From Bradyrhizobium sp. WSM1417 (GTDB lineage: Bacteria > Pseudomonadota > Alphaproteobacteria > Rhizobiales > Xanthobacteraceae), in contig NZ_KI911783.1 in NCBI RefSeq assembly GCF_000515415.1, positions 722,501-786,500 on the forward strand: 64,000 nucleotides of DNA, given 5' to 3'. Of this stretch, positions 1 to 7,428 are shown one piece after another; within the stretch, counting starts at the first letter, position 1; each line of letters opens with the position of its first letter. A program made the position numbers and the translations under genes. Below the pieces are notes generated by a model, which was not told the DNA's origin, ran no database searches, and saw only the letters and a program-made list of their open reading frames with translations.

Positions 1-79
1 CAGCATCCATACCGGCAACCTCACCGGTGTCCGCATCCTGGATTTCGTCCGAATCGACCAATTTCGCCTCCATTGTCAT
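1..79 (-). CDS. Partial hypothetical protein of the island (N-terminus only)
   Basis: An open frame starts at the ATG at 79 and runs off the left edge; 26 residues are visible, acidic and beginning MTMEAKLVDSDEI. A GGAG motif lies about 8-10 bases upstream of the start, which supports translation. A second ATG two codons in (73) is an alternative start. It follows the winged-helix initiator-like gene on the same strand and is probably part of the same transcript. The family cannot be recognised from so few residues. Confidence 0.55.
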   Translation of the reverse strand, partial: MTMEAKLVDSDEIQDADTGEVAGMDA

Positions 80-178
80 GGTTCAATCATCTCCGCCTGG
101 TCGAGTGCCGTCGCCTCTTCGGGTATGAAGGGCTCCAGGATGTGCCAGCGTTCAGTCGGTCTCTGGCAAGCGCTCGCA

Positions 179-940
179 TCATGTTGCATGAACTGTGCCC
201 CTGGTCGCCATTGCAGACTCAGAGGCTGCGTAGATTTGCGAGCGATGCAGTGTGCCCGTGGTCAGGGCACCCAATAAGCTCAGAAAGCGGTGCTTACCGA
301 TCTCGTCTGCTATGAGGTTGCCTAGTGCAGCATCCCCCGCGCCAAGCTCCGCAAGTAGCCAAGCCTCAGCAGCAAGTTCGTCCTCTATACTCAATAGAGA
401 GTCTTCCACTGGAGGAGAGATCTTTGAAGGTGTTAGACCGAAGGTGTAACTACTAAGGTGTATGTTCGCCACGGGTGGCGATTCTGCATTGGCCACGGGT
501 GGCGGTTCTAGATTGGCCACGCGTGGCGTATTTGACATTTTGAGATGTGCCACGGGTGGCGTTTCTTGGGGCGCTTTGCGCTTCAATCGACGCTCTTGCC
601 GCAGTTCCTTCAGGAGGATTTGATGGTCAATGACCTGATTGATCTGCTCGCCCCTCGTCCAATAGACGTTGGCCGTTTTAGTGCGGCGCCAGTCGATCCA
701 ACCGCATGACCGAAGCGCGTTTCGCGCTCTCAAAACCCAGCGCTTGGGTATTCCCGTCTTATCGGAAATGGTGTCGTCGGACAGAATGGCGACACCATTT
801 TGTGCATTGAGATGTTGAGCGATCTGAAAGCCGACCTCAAACGCTCTCGCGTCTAGGCGGGGGTCGGCGCTTAGGGCAGACAGCCAGTCGAGCTTGTCAC
901 CCGTGAACGATCGCAATTGCCCGCGATCCATGTCGCTCAT
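179..940 (-). CDS. Winged-helix replication-initiator-like protein with internal iterons
   Basis: A 253-residue protein. Residues about 45-120 look like a helix-turn-helix/winged-helix domain of the type in phage replisome organisers (SDDTISDKTGIPKRWVLRAR). Residues about 127-158 are a low-complexity linker with four PPVAN-like repeats. The C-terminal part (170-253) is helical and unrecognised. The linker repeats are encoded by four 12-mers that look like iterons. The start codon overlaps the stop of the upstream gene by four bases (ATGA), so the two are probably translationally coupled. The architecture of N-terminal DNA binding, repeat-rich middle and C-terminal partner domain resembles lambda O. 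A role as initiator of element replication is inference; it could instead be a plain transcription factor. Confidence 0.75.
   Translation of the reverse strand: MSDMDRGQLRSFTGDKLDWLSALSADPRLDARAFEVGFQIAQHLNAQNGVAILSDDTISDKTGIPKRWVLRARNALRSCGWIDWRRTKTANVYWTRGEQINQVIDHQILLKELRQERRLKRKAPQETPPVAHLKMSNTPRVANLEPPPVANAESPPVANIHLSSYTFGLTPSKISPPVEDSLLSIEDELAAEAWLLAELGAGDAALGNLIADEIGKHRFLSLLGALTTGTLHRSQIYAASESAMATRGTVHAT
468..560. repeat. Four iteron-like 12-mers inside a coding sequence
   Basis: GCCACGGGTGGC occurs at 468-479, 492-503 and 549-560, and GCCACGCGTGGC, a perfect palindrome, at 516-527. Start-to-start spacing is 24, 24 and 33 bases. Each unit has GCCAC/GTGGC arms and all lie in the same frame of the winged-helix gene, coding for PPVAN-like peptides. 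This may be an origin/operator array or only a peptide repeat. Confidence 0.7.
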
Positions 941-1356
941 GCTGCGGGGGCCTCGAACAGGTTGGGCTGCGCCAATCGCTCGGCAGCGCGTACAGCGTCC
1001 TGTCCGACCAGCAGCGCCGTTGCGACCCAGACGCTTGCTGTCATCGCGCTCCGGTTACGGCGCCGCTCGCTGGTCTTGCGGATCAGTCCGACCTGATGCA
1101 GATCGGAAATACGAGGGCGCGCCGAAAACGGAGAAAACTTGAGGTGCGCAGCAACCTCGTCTGCCGTGAAACCTTGCGGAAAGTTCTTGAAGAAAAATTG
1201 GGCAATTTGGCCACGCTGATCGGCGGCAACAGGAGCCTTCTGGATGCCTGCTTCCTCCGAACAGCCCCCCCTTTCTTTCGACGGAAGAACGACCTTAGAG
1301 CCCCAAAGGGAACGAACCAGTCGAAGGGGATAGTCGTCGGGATCTGGCGATCTCAT
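937..1356 (-). CDS. Small winged-helix DNA-binding protein
   Basis: A 139-residue protein. Residues about 50-110 contain a winged-helix signature (FTADEVAAHLKFSPFSARPR, then ISDLHQVGLIRKT), which suggests DNA binding. The start at 1356 has a GGGAGG Shine-Dalgarno about 8 bases upstream and overlaps the preceding gene's stop by four bases. Its own stop overlaps the next gene's start in the same way, so three genes form a coupled minus-strand unit. It may regulate the unit or help the neighbouring initiator-like protein; neither can be shown from sequence alone. Confidence 0.7.
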   Translation of the reverse strand: MRSPDPDDYPLRLVRSLWGSKVVLPSKERGGCSEEAGIQKAPVAADQRGQIAQFFFKNFPQGFTADEVAAHLKFSPFSARPRISDLHQVGLIRKTSERRRNRSAMTASVWVATALLVGQDAVRAAERLAQPNLFEAPAA

Positions 1357-1700
1357 TTGCCAGCCCTCCCGAAAGAACCAATTCCCAGCAGGTCACAAAG
1401 TTGATCAACGAACATTGGGATCAGATCTTGCGACACCTTGATCTGCGCATCGTCATCAGGCCAATTAACCTGCTTGAACCACAGGTCACCGGTTTGACTG
1501 TCGATGCGCGCTAGGATGGTTTCCTGGTTCGGCACCAGGCAAACTTCGCCATCGCGGTCATTGCCGGCCAATTGCTCCGCGGATCCCGGAGGCAATGCTA
1601 GTTGCTCAATCGCGGTATCCGCAGAGAGGCGCTTCGTGTGATCGCGTTCAGACGCTGTTGTGACTAGGAGGAACTGATCGGGAGTGACAGGTTTGTTCAT
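1353..1700 (-). CDS. Hypothetical island protein (115 aa)
   Basis: A 115-residue soluble, acidic protein with no family I recognise. The start at 1700 has GAGAG seven bases upstream. The stop overlaps the next gene's start by four bases (1353-1356), so it sits at the head of the coupled three-gene unit. The sequence has no signal peptide or membrane segment. Residues 60-100 (ILARIDSQTGDLWFKQVNWP, then DQLCDLLGIGSFG) look like a compact mixed alpha/beta fold. Genes of this size beside integrase/AlpA modules are common in rhizobial islands, but the function is unknown. Confidence 0.65.
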   Translation of the reverse strand: MNKPVTPDQFLLVTTASERDHTKRLSADTAIEQLALPPGSAEQLAGNDRDGEVCLVPNQETILARIDSQTGDLWFKQVNWPDDDAQIKVSQDLIPMFVDQLCDLLGIGSFGRAGK

Positions 1701-1709
1701 AGGTCTCTC

Positions 1710-1730
1710 GAAATTGCAGTGGAAATTGCA
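1710..1730. promoter_or_regulatory. Direct repeat GAAATTGCA x2 upstream of the coupled island genes
   Basis: GAAATTGCA occurs at 1710-1718 and 1722-1730, a 12-base period, just upstream of the start at 1700. The position suits an operator or activator site for the small wHTH regulators nearby. No experimental support can be seen. Confidence 0.35.
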
Positions 1731-1825
1731 CCGCTGATTTCAGCTGTAGAGACCGCGCGAACGTTGCTTTTTCGGGAGAACACGATTAGACAGAGGTTCT
1801 TCAGGCGCTCTGCAATCAAGTTTCG

Positions 1826-1861
1826 GGTCCCGTGTGAGCTTCGCTCGCGCGGGCCTTTTTT
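1826..1861 (+). terminator. Strong hairpin plus T-run, rightward-reading
   Basis: A GC-rich stem, GGTCCCGTGTGAGC pairing with GCTCGCGCGGGCC (one bulge, TTC loop), is followed by six T residues on the plus strand. It has the form of a rho-independent terminator for plus-strand transcription, although the genes here are on the minus strand. It abuts the stop codon of the AlpA-like gene. Confidence 0.55.
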
Positions 1862-2087
1862 ATGCGGCTGCCTCGGATGTGCTGCGGACCTCTGGCCCAA
1901 ACTTTGCCAATGCCCAATTATCGAGACCCTGCCGTGAGTAGAGCGGAAACCGTCCAGCCTTCCTGAAGGGAGGCCCCACGGAGCTGACGCAAGCCAGCTT
2001 TGCCAAAGTCTTCGGCGAACAGGGAATGCCGAATTTTTCGGTGATGTATTCTGCGGCCTCAGTCCGCCGTAGCGGGCGCTCGTCCAT
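1860..2087 (-). CDS. AlpA-family helix-turn-helix protein, probable excisionase
   Basis: A short MerR/AlpA-like DNA-binding protein of 75 residues: PLRRTEAAEYITEKFGIP is a recognition-helix region, followed by PPFRKAGRFPLYSRQGLDNW, the usual beta-wing and second helix. Proteins of this kind act as recombination directionality factors or integrase-gene regulators in P4-like elements. GAGGAG precedes tandem ATGs at 2090 and 2087; 2087 gives the better spacing. An upstream start at 2117 would add ten residues. It lies between the unknown 272-residue gene and the coupled small genes on the same strand. The excisionase role is inferred from family and proximity to the integrase. Confidence 0.8.
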   Translation of the reverse strand: MDERPLRRTEAAEYITEKFGIPCSPKTLAKLACVSSVGPPFRKAGRFPLYSRQGLDNWALAKFGPEVRSTSEAAA

Positions 2088-2191
2088 CATATTTCTCCTC
2101 GCTGGTTCATGGTCCAATGCGAGGAATATGGACGTAAGCTGGGGCGGCTTTCACGTGGTGGTTCGCGGCAACTGGCGACAGCTCGCGACGG

Positions 2192-3010
2192 CTAGTCGCC
2201 GCCGTCCTTTAACTCTTTAAGTGCCCGTTGGATGGTTCGCTTATGGACGGGGCGTCCGAGAATTGGTTCTATGGCGCGCTGGATCTTGTCGTTTCTAGTC
2301 TGTGAACTGGTGCCGGCGGGCAGCCCATCGGGAAACTCCGACTTAAAGGCCTGCTGAATTGCCCGCGTGACCGCCCCCCTTCCATCAGTCACGACCGGCG
2401 TTTGCGAGGACAGTTCGGCGAAGCCTGGACTTATAGCCTGTCCTTTCTTGCCTGAGAGCCAGGCTAGAAAAGCTTCCCTTTCTCCAATGCGAACATCGAA
2501 CCATCTGGCGAGATGCAGGCGGTCGAACCTCACATCATCCTGTAACGGAACACTGGAGGCATCCAATTCGAGCACGTTACTGCCTCGCCCAATTCTATAT
2601 TCTGCGTCGAAATAGGCCGGCGCTATAGTTTCAACCCTCTCCGAGTTTTCGCCAAGCACCCCCACAAGGGGAAAGGTGCCATCTGCCGCGGCCATGCATA
2701 GCGCCCTGCACGCCTGCAAGCGCCGCGCGGCGGCCTCCACTGCGTCCTGAGAGGGCTCGCCAGTACCAAAGGCCATCATATCAATGGCTTTCAGAAGCCA
2801 AATCGTTCGCTCTTCCTCGGCTCGCGCAACCGCATCCAGAATAGTCTCGGGCCTCGCCCACGGAGACGATGCTAAGGCTTGCCATCGTTCCAGATCCCCT
2901 CGTGCAGCGATCGTTCTTGGATCTTCAGGTGCAGCTTCAAGGGACCCGCCAAAATCGTCTGGGCCGCATGTGCCTTGAGGCAAAGTTGGGAGCTTTGATT
3001 TATCTGGCAT
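2192..3010 (-). CDS. Hypothetical protein with C-terminal helix-turn-helix-like region
   Basis: A 272-residue soluble protein without a recognisable family. The N-terminal half is helical (GDLERWQALASS, then ARAEEERTIWLLKAIDMMAF). The C-terminus (about 225-268) has the pattern NDKIQRAIEPILG-HKRTIQRALKELK, which looks like a helix-turn-helix used for DNA binding. AGGA lies eight bases before the start at 3010. It sits just downstream of the integrase on the same strand with a short gap and probably shares its transcript. Similar proteins beside integrases are usually annotated as hypothetical; a role in element maintenance or control is inference. Confidence 0.65.
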   Translation of the reverse strand: MPDKSKLPTLPQGTCGPDDFGGSLEAAPEDPRTIAARGDLERWQALASSPWARPETILDAVARAEEERTIWLLKAIDMMAFGTGEPSQDAVEAAARRLQACRALCMAAADGTFPLVGVLGENSERVETIAPAYFDAEYRIGRGSNVLELDASSVPLQDDVRFDRLHLARWFDVRIGEREAFLAWLSGKKGQAISPGFAELSSQTPVVTDGRGAVTRAIQQAFKSEFPDGLPAGTSSQTRNDKIQRAIEPILGRPVHKRTIQRALKELKDGGD

Positions 3011-3033
3011 CAGTTCCTGGCCGCGCCGATTGG

Positions 3034-4302
3034 CTATGCCCGCCGAAGGGGGGCCACCTTATGTGATTTCCGTCCCCACATGACATCATCAATGTGTCTG
3101 GCGATGCGATCGGCTGCCGCTAAGAGCGCCGAATCGATTTTGTGAATATAACCTTCGGTAACGCTTGCTCGAGAATGCCCGATCAGCGCCTTGATGGTTG
3201 GGATCGAATAGCCGAGATCCTCGGCCGTCGAGCTGAACGAGTGTCGCAGGCCGTGGCTAGTGATACCCGGCACCTCCTTAGTGGAGACCTTCTTCAGCCA
3301 CCGGGTGAGGCCGGTGTGATGCTTCAAGTCGGTCGTCACCGAAGGGAAGACGTATTTGGATTTGGACTTTGCTATTGCTGATTTCAGGACCGCAACGACA
3401 GCCGGGCCGACCGGGCGGATGCTTTTCCCGGACTTGCTGTCTCCTAAACGAAGAGCCATCCCGACCGGATCGACCTCGGTCTTCAGAAGACCTTCTATCT
3501 CGTCCAGGCGGCAGCCAGTCATCGCGGACGTCCGGCTTGCGAGAACGCGCTGCCAGTGTTCGCCGTTTGCCTCGGCCACAGCGAGACACTTTCCAAGACG
3601 ACGATAGCCGGCGTCGTCCAGGCGCCATTCCCGGGTCTGATCCTTCGGTCGCCTGATGCCATTGATCGGATTGTCCGCCCGGTAACCTTCATCGACCGCG
3701 TAGCTGAATATGCCGCCGAGAAGACCCATTGTCCTGGCGGCGGTACCTTTCCCGCCCTTCACGATCGCCCGGCCCCGGGTTTTTGTCTTCACGTCCGCGG
3801 CGGACTTACCGGCGATGATATCGCGCTGGAGACCCTTGGCGTCGGTTGAGGTGAAGCCCTTCACGGTCTTCTTGCCCACCAGCTTGATGATGTGTCGCTC
3901 GATCCGCCCCTTGTCGCTGTACAGGGTCGTCTGGCTCTTTGTTTCGCCTCGGCGCGTCAGGATCAGGCCGCGTTCGGCCTTGTCCAGGTATTCCCGGCAG
4001 AGCTCCTCGATCCTCATGGCGCCGCGGGCGAGCTTTTTGCTCTCGACGGGGTCTGAGCCCCTCACGACGTCCGCCAAGGCAAGCTTAGCGTCCCTGCGAG
4101 CTTCCTCTGGCGTCAGAACGCCATACCGGCCCAGCGTCAGCCGGCGGCTCCGGCCGTTCGCATTTCGGTACTGGACGATGAAGGACTTCGCGCCGCTCTT
4201 CTTCACCCGCACGCCAAAGCCAGGCAGCTCGTCGTCCCATACAAAGACGTCGGCTCCAGTGGTTTCGGCGGCATCGACCGTGCGTTTGGTGAGTTTTGGC
4301 AA
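3034..4302 (-). CDS. Tyrosine site-specific integrase with arm-binding domain
   Basis: A 422-residue integrase of the P4/DUF4102 type. Residues 1-85 are the arm-type DNA-binding domain ([32 protein letters not shown]). About 100-210 is the core-binding domain, and 225-400 the catalytic domain with R265 (TGCRLDE), K near 290, H350-R353 (HGLRH), H376 (GHS) and nucleophile Y385. All catalytic residues are present, so it should be active. It catalyses recombination between the element's attP and a tRNA 3' end. It reads away from the tRNA-Arg fragment, which starts about 150 bases upstream of its start codon, and three CGGGTAAGCA repeats lie in that gap. Confidence 0.95.
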   Translation of the reverse strand: MPKLTKRTVDAAETTGADVFVWDDELPGFGVRVKKSGAKSFIVQYRNANGRSRRLTLGRYGVLTPEEARRDAKLALADVVRGSDPVESKKLARGAMRIEELCREYLDKAERGLILTRRGETKSQTTLYSDKGRIERHIIKLVGKKTVKGFTSTDAKGLQRDIIAGKSAADVKTKTRGRAIVKGGKGTAARTMGLLGGIFSYAVDEGYRADNPINGIRRPKDQTREWRLDDAGYRRLGKCLAVAEANGEHWQRVLASRTSAMTGCRLDEIEGLLKTEVDPVGMALRLGDSKSGKSIRPVGPAVVAVLKSAIAKSKSKYVFPSVTTDLKHHTGLTRWLKKVSTKEVPGITSHGLRHSFSSTAEDLGYSIPTIKALIGHSRASVTEGYIHKIDSALLAAADRIARHIDDVMWGRKSHKVAPLRRA

Positions 4303-4310
4303 TTTGTCTT

Positions 4311-4438
4311 CGGGTAAGCACCGGGTAAGCAGGCGCCGGAAAACGAGGGAAATTCGGAGCGACGACCGTAGCCCCGAAACTGGGCTGATTGCAGCCTATA
4401 TCTGGAGGTCATCAATTCCAAGAGATTTCGGGTAAGCA
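4311..4438 (+). promoter_or_regulatory. Three CGGGTAAGCA repeats, candidate integrase arm-type sites
   Basis: The exact 10-mer CGGGTAAGCA occurs at 4311-4320, 4322-4331 and 4429-4438, all in the same orientation, between the integrase start and the tRNA fragment. A partial copy (GGGTAA) follows at about 4440. Direct repeats in this position are where arm-type sites for the integrase N-terminal domain would lie; they may also be the excisionase site or part of the integrase promoter. Confidence 0.6.
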
Positions 4439-4454
4439 GGGGTAATTTCCCCAC

Positions 4455-4506
4455 CTTTGCCCTCCGAAGGCAAAGGTCACACGTTCGAATCGTGTCGGGT
4501 GCGCCA
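4455..4506 (+). pseudogene. tRNA-Arg(CCG) 3' fragment, attachment-site duplicate
   Basis: The 52 bases run from the anticodon stem to CCA. The anticodon stem is TTGCC/GGCAA with loop CTCCGAA, giving anticodon CCG at 4464-4466. The T arm is ACACG-TTCGAAT-CGTGT, and the acceptor 3' strand CGGGTGC is followed by G and CCA. The matching 5' half (which should begin GCACCCG) and the D arm are absent upstream, so this is not a working tRNA. It is the core duplicate left by integration, and the intact gene should be at the element's other end. Confidence 0.85.
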
Positions 4507-4555
4507 GATCTTCCAATGCAGGCTGGAGTCATCGCCGGCTCAACCGAGCCCACCC

Positions 4556-4765
4556 TCAATTCAGCATCGAGATGATCGCCTGGACTTGGTCGGAAGCCGA
4601 CGTGACCAGTCCGTCGTATGACGTCTGGCCGTGTGCGGCGGCCTTCAGGATGCATTCGGCGACGGCCGCTTTCAGGCCGAAGACCGACTGATCGGGCGGC
4701 ACGCTCGCCATCACGGCCTCCAGGGCCTGACGCATCGTTCGAATGAGTTCGGAGCTGTATTGCAT
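4556..4765 (-). CDS. Small conserved hypothetical protein (69 aa)
   Basis: A 69-residue, all-helical, soluble protein starting MQYSSELIRTMRQALEAVM. A GGAGGA Shine-Dalgarno sits seven bases before the ATG at 4765, good evidence of translation. It is the first chromosomal gene after the attachment site and diverges from dinB. The even helix pattern and single-domain size suggest a small interaction or adaptor protein. I do not recognise a named family and propose no function. Confidence 0.7.
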   Translation of the reverse strand: MQYSSELIRTMRQALEAVMASVPPDQSVFGLKAAVAECILKAAAHGQTSYDGLVTSASDQVQAIISMLN

Positions 4766-4887
4766 GGGCTGTCCTCCGCACGCTCATATTAGATCGCATG
4801 CCCATGCTTGCCACTCACAAGCCTGAGATTGCTCTGTGAATCACACATCACCTCGCGCTTCTAATCCCTCGATTGTATCATCTTGCC

Positions 4888-5991
4888 ATGAGCGAATCCG
4901 ACACGGTGGCCGGCGAGGCCTCGCCCGTCCGCAAGATCATCCATATCGACATGGATGCCTTCTACGCGTCCGTGGAACAGCGCGACAATCCGGAGCTGCG
5001 CGGAAAGCCGGTCGCGGTCGGAGGCTCCGCGGAACGTGGCGTCGTCGCGGCCGCCAGCTATGAGGCCCGCGAGTTCGGCGTTCGCTCGGCCATGCCATCG
5101 GTTACGGCGAAGCGGCAATGTCCCGATCTGGTCTTCGTCAAGCCGCGCTTCGAGGTTTACAAGGCAATCTCCAGGCAGATCCGCGACATCTTCGCGGAGC
5201 ATACCCCGGTCATCGAGCCGTTGTCGCTCGACGAGGCCTATCTCGACGTGACGGAAAACCTGCAAGGCATCCCGCTGGCGCGCGACATTGCACTCAGGAT
5301 CCGCGAGAGGATCAAGGCCGAGACGGGCCTCAACGCTTCGGCCGGCATCTCCTACAACAAATTTCTGGCCAAGCTCGCCTCCGATCATCGCAAGCCCAAC
5401 GGTCAGTTCGTGATCTCACCGGATATGGGGCCCGCCTTCGTCGAGACGCTTCCCGTCGGAAAATTCCATGGGATAGGCCCGGCCACGGGCGCGAAGATGA
5501 ACGCGCTCGGCATGTTCACCGGTCTCGATATTCGTCGTCAGACGCTGGAGTTCATGAATGCGAATTTCGGCAAATCGGGCGCCTATTACTACTGGATCTC
5601 GCGCGGTGTCGACGAACGGCCGGTCCGGGCCAACCGGGTCCGCAAGTCCATCGGCGCGGAAACCACCTTCTCAAGCGATCTCACCGAATTCGAGGCGCTG
5701 GTCGCCGAGCTCAAGCCGCTCGTCGACAAGGTGTGGCGCCATTGCGAGGCGACCGGCAGCCGTGGCCGCACCGTCACCTTGAAGATCAAGTTTGCCGACT
5801 TCGAGATCATCACGCGCAGCAGGTCCGCTCTTTCGCGGGTTGCAGGCCGGGACGAACTTGAGCGGCTGGCTTGCGGCCTGCTCGAAGTCGAGATGCCGCT
5901 GCCCAAGAGCGTCAGGCTGCTCGGGGTCTCGCTGTCTTCCCTTCAGGCTGGGGACGATGCGGAGCCGCCGCAGCTGACTCTCGGCATCTGA
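4888..5991 (+). CDS. dinB: DNA polymerase IV (Y-family)
   Basis: A 367-residue translesion polymerase. The catalytic acidic residues are in IDMDAFYASVEQ (about D21) and SLDEAYLD (about D116/E117). The palm and fingers regions are followed by helix-hairpin-helix segments (GIGPATGAKMNALGM) and a little-finger domain. It extends primers past damaged bases at low fidelity. The ATG at 4888 aligns with usual DinB starts; a TTG at 4873 would add five residues. No beta-clamp motif is obvious at the very end (LTLGI is a candidate QLTLGI-type clamp motif). No clear LexA operator was found by eye upstream. Confidence 0.95.
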   Translation: MSESDTVAGEASPVRKIIHIDMDAFYASVEQRDNPELRGKPVAVGGSAERGVVAAASYEAREFGVRSAMPSVTAKRQCPDLVFVKPRFEVYKAISRQIRDIFAEHTPVIEPLSLDEAYLDVTENLQGIPLARDIALRIRERIKAETGLNASAGISYNKFLAKLASDHRKPNGQFVISPDMGPAFVETLPVGKFHGIGPATGAKMNALGMFTGLDIRRQTLEFMNANFGKSGAYYYWISRGVDERPVRANRVRKSIGAETTFSSDLTEFEALVAELKPLVDKVWRHCEATGSRGRTVTLKIKFADFEIITRSRSALSRVAGRDELERLACGLLEVEMPLPKSVRLLGVSLSSLQAGDDAEPPQLTLGI

Positions 5992-6106
5992 ACCAAGCTG
6001 ACGGGCTTTCGGCGGACGCAGACAGCCACCTAGAGCGCGCTCACCACGCGAATCTACGGTGGCGGGTTTTCAGACTCGCCGCCGAAGGTCGATCCGCTGG
6101 GCCCGA

Positions 6107-6400
6107 TCAATGCCTCACGTGCTCGAACACCACGATCACGCCGGTCGGCTCGGGCTCGTGCGCCATCAGGCGTGTCAGCTCGGAATCGCCCCAATCGGCG
6201 AGGCTGACGACTTCGCCGCTCTGGCGCTCGGTGCCGGGGGGCGCCGTGGGCTCGACGACCTTCAGCCCGGTCTCATCGACGAAGAAAGTGTGCTCGCCGA
6301 ACATGCTGTTGAGCTGCGGCATGGCGGGATGCTCGTCGGGCAGCACCTGAGCGCCGAGCTGGTTGACGGTCTGCTTCACCTGTTCGGATGTGAGCTTCAT
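6107..6400 (-). CDS. Conserved hypothetical protein (97 aa)
   Basis: A 97-residue protein beginning MKLTSEQVKQTVNQLGAQVL. The start at 6400 has GGAG nine bases upstream, and the frame upstream of it is very arginine-rich and unlikely to be coding. The sequence has a short helical N-terminus, then a beta-rich stretch (EHTFFVDETGLKVVEP and PTGVIVVFEHV). It has no membrane segment or Cys motif. I do not recognise a named family. It lies between dinB (convergent) and the Tag-like glycosylase on the same strand; whether they are cotranscribed is unclear because of a 227-base gap. Confidence 0.65.
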   Translation of the reverse strand: MKLTSEQVKQTVNQLGAQVLPDEHPAMPQLNSMFGEHTFFVDETGLKVVEPTAPPGTERQSGEVVSLADWGDSELTRLMAHEPEPTGVIVVFEHVRH

Positions 6401-6627
6401 GAGCTGCTCCGTTTCTGTCACGTCGGTTTCATTGAGCTGAGCCAAAGCGAGCGTTCCATGCGCCGATGTTCGCCTGGCCCAATCTCCCGAACAGGTGCTA
6501 CGCACAAATGTTCCGGAGAAATGCATTTCGTGATCGCGCGTCGCGTCTGCCGCGCTTGCGGCACGAGATCGCCACAGGGCGCACACGATTCGACGTTCCA
6601 AGAGCCGAATTACAAGAGCCGAATTCG

Positions 6628-7314
6628 CTACTCGCTTCTGTTCTCGCCGACCGACAGCGCGCAGATGCGTGACAGATATGTGTAGGACAGCCCGGTCTCC
6701 TCGGTCCAGGCGTTGAATTGCGCCTGCACTTTTGCCAGATCGCCCTTCGACTTGACCTCTTCGGCGATGTCGAGACCGGCATCGCGCAGGCACGCCACGA
6801 CGTCCCTGGACGTCACAAAGCCGTCCCAGCCGACGAACCGCAGCAGCATCTGGCCGGTGTTGCCACCCAACCGGCTGCCACGCTTGCTCAGGAGATCGAG
6901 CAGGCCGATCTGGTCCGACGGCGGCCACTTCGCCAGAAACCTGCCGAAGCTGCCGTGCTCTCTTGCGATCTCCTGGACGAAGGCCGCGTTGTCGCGCACC
7001 GACATGATCTTGGCACCGTTGCGCACGATGCGCGCGTCGCGCAGCAGGCCCTCCCAATAATCCTCCGGCTGGAAGGTGAGCTTGGCGGGCTGGAAACGCA
7101 GGAAGGCGTCTTCAAATCCGTCCCATTTCGTCTCGATCACGCTCCAGGCAAAGCCCGCGCAAAACACACGCTTCGTCATCTCTGCGAGGATGCGATCGTC
7201 GCCGCGTTTGGCGAGGCCCTTCAGGTCGGGCTTTTCCGGCATCAGCTTTTCGAGCGCCTTGGGCCCGCCCTTGCGTTTTTCGGCACGCGCACGAATGGTC
7301 TTGAAGGAGGTCAT
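6628..7314 (-). CDS. DNA-3-methyladenine glycosylase I-like protein
   Basis: A 228-residue protein. FCAGFAWSVIETKWDGFEDAF and LLRDARIVRNGAKIMSV match the conserved FQAGLSW and RNxxKI regions of the Tag/AlkA-like HhH glycosylase family. It would remove 3-methyladenine or a similar alkylated base from DNA. Canonical Tag carries a zinc site of Cys and His residues; the N-terminal cysteines of that site are not obvious here, so this is a divergent branch and substrate specificity may differ. The ATG at 7314 begins the homologous region; 36 more residues are open upstream but are of poor coding quality. Confidence 0.75.
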   Translation of the reverse strand: MTSFKTIRARAEKRKGGPKALEKLMPEKPDLKGLAKRGDDRILAEMTKRVFCAGFAWSVIETKWDGFEDAFLRFQPAKLTFQPEDYWEGLLRDARIVRNGAKIMSVRDNAAFVQEIAREHGSFGRFLAKWPPSDQIGLLDLLSKRGSRLGGNTGQMLLRFVGWDGFVTSRDVVACLRDAGLDIAEEVKSKGDLAKVQAQFNAWTEETGLSYTYLSRICALSVGENRSE

Positions 7315-7428
7315 GTGGACACACGCGATTGAGGGTGTGCCACGACACCAGAATTCGACGCTCGGGTCCAGCTTGCCCACGTCCGCCGACTTTCGGGTCG
7401 CGCTTGCTTGGATTCGCGGCAAGCCCGG

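Larger units (their letters stand above)
1..4506. mobile_element. Right end of an integrated genetic element (tRNA-Arg island)
   Basis: This stretch has a tyrosine integrase, an AlpA-like excisionase candidate and a run of small overlapping minus-strand genes, and it ends at a duplicated 3' fragment of tRNA-Arg(CCG). The gene content and lower-GC look differ from the housekeeping genes to the right. Elements that use a tRNA 3' end rebuild the tRNA at one border and leave a duplicate fragment at the other. The fragment here is on the plus strand at the right border, so the intact tRNA and the rest of the element should lie beyond the left edge. No conjugation or cargo genes are visible in this part. 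Confidence 0.8.

Noticed and set aside
1697..1900. 67-codon minus-strand ORF overlapping the AlpA-like gene's end and the ATG at 1700
   Set aside because: It overlaps a strong hairpin and 41 bases of a supported gene, has no Shine-Dalgarno, and the next gene has its own ribosome site. A small real peptide cannot be fully ruled out.
4203..4814. Minus-strand ORF containing GAPDTIRTCDLCLRRAK
   Set aside because: This peptide is a well-known artefact of reading tRNA sequence; it is encoded by the tRNA-Arg fragment, with random frame on both sides.
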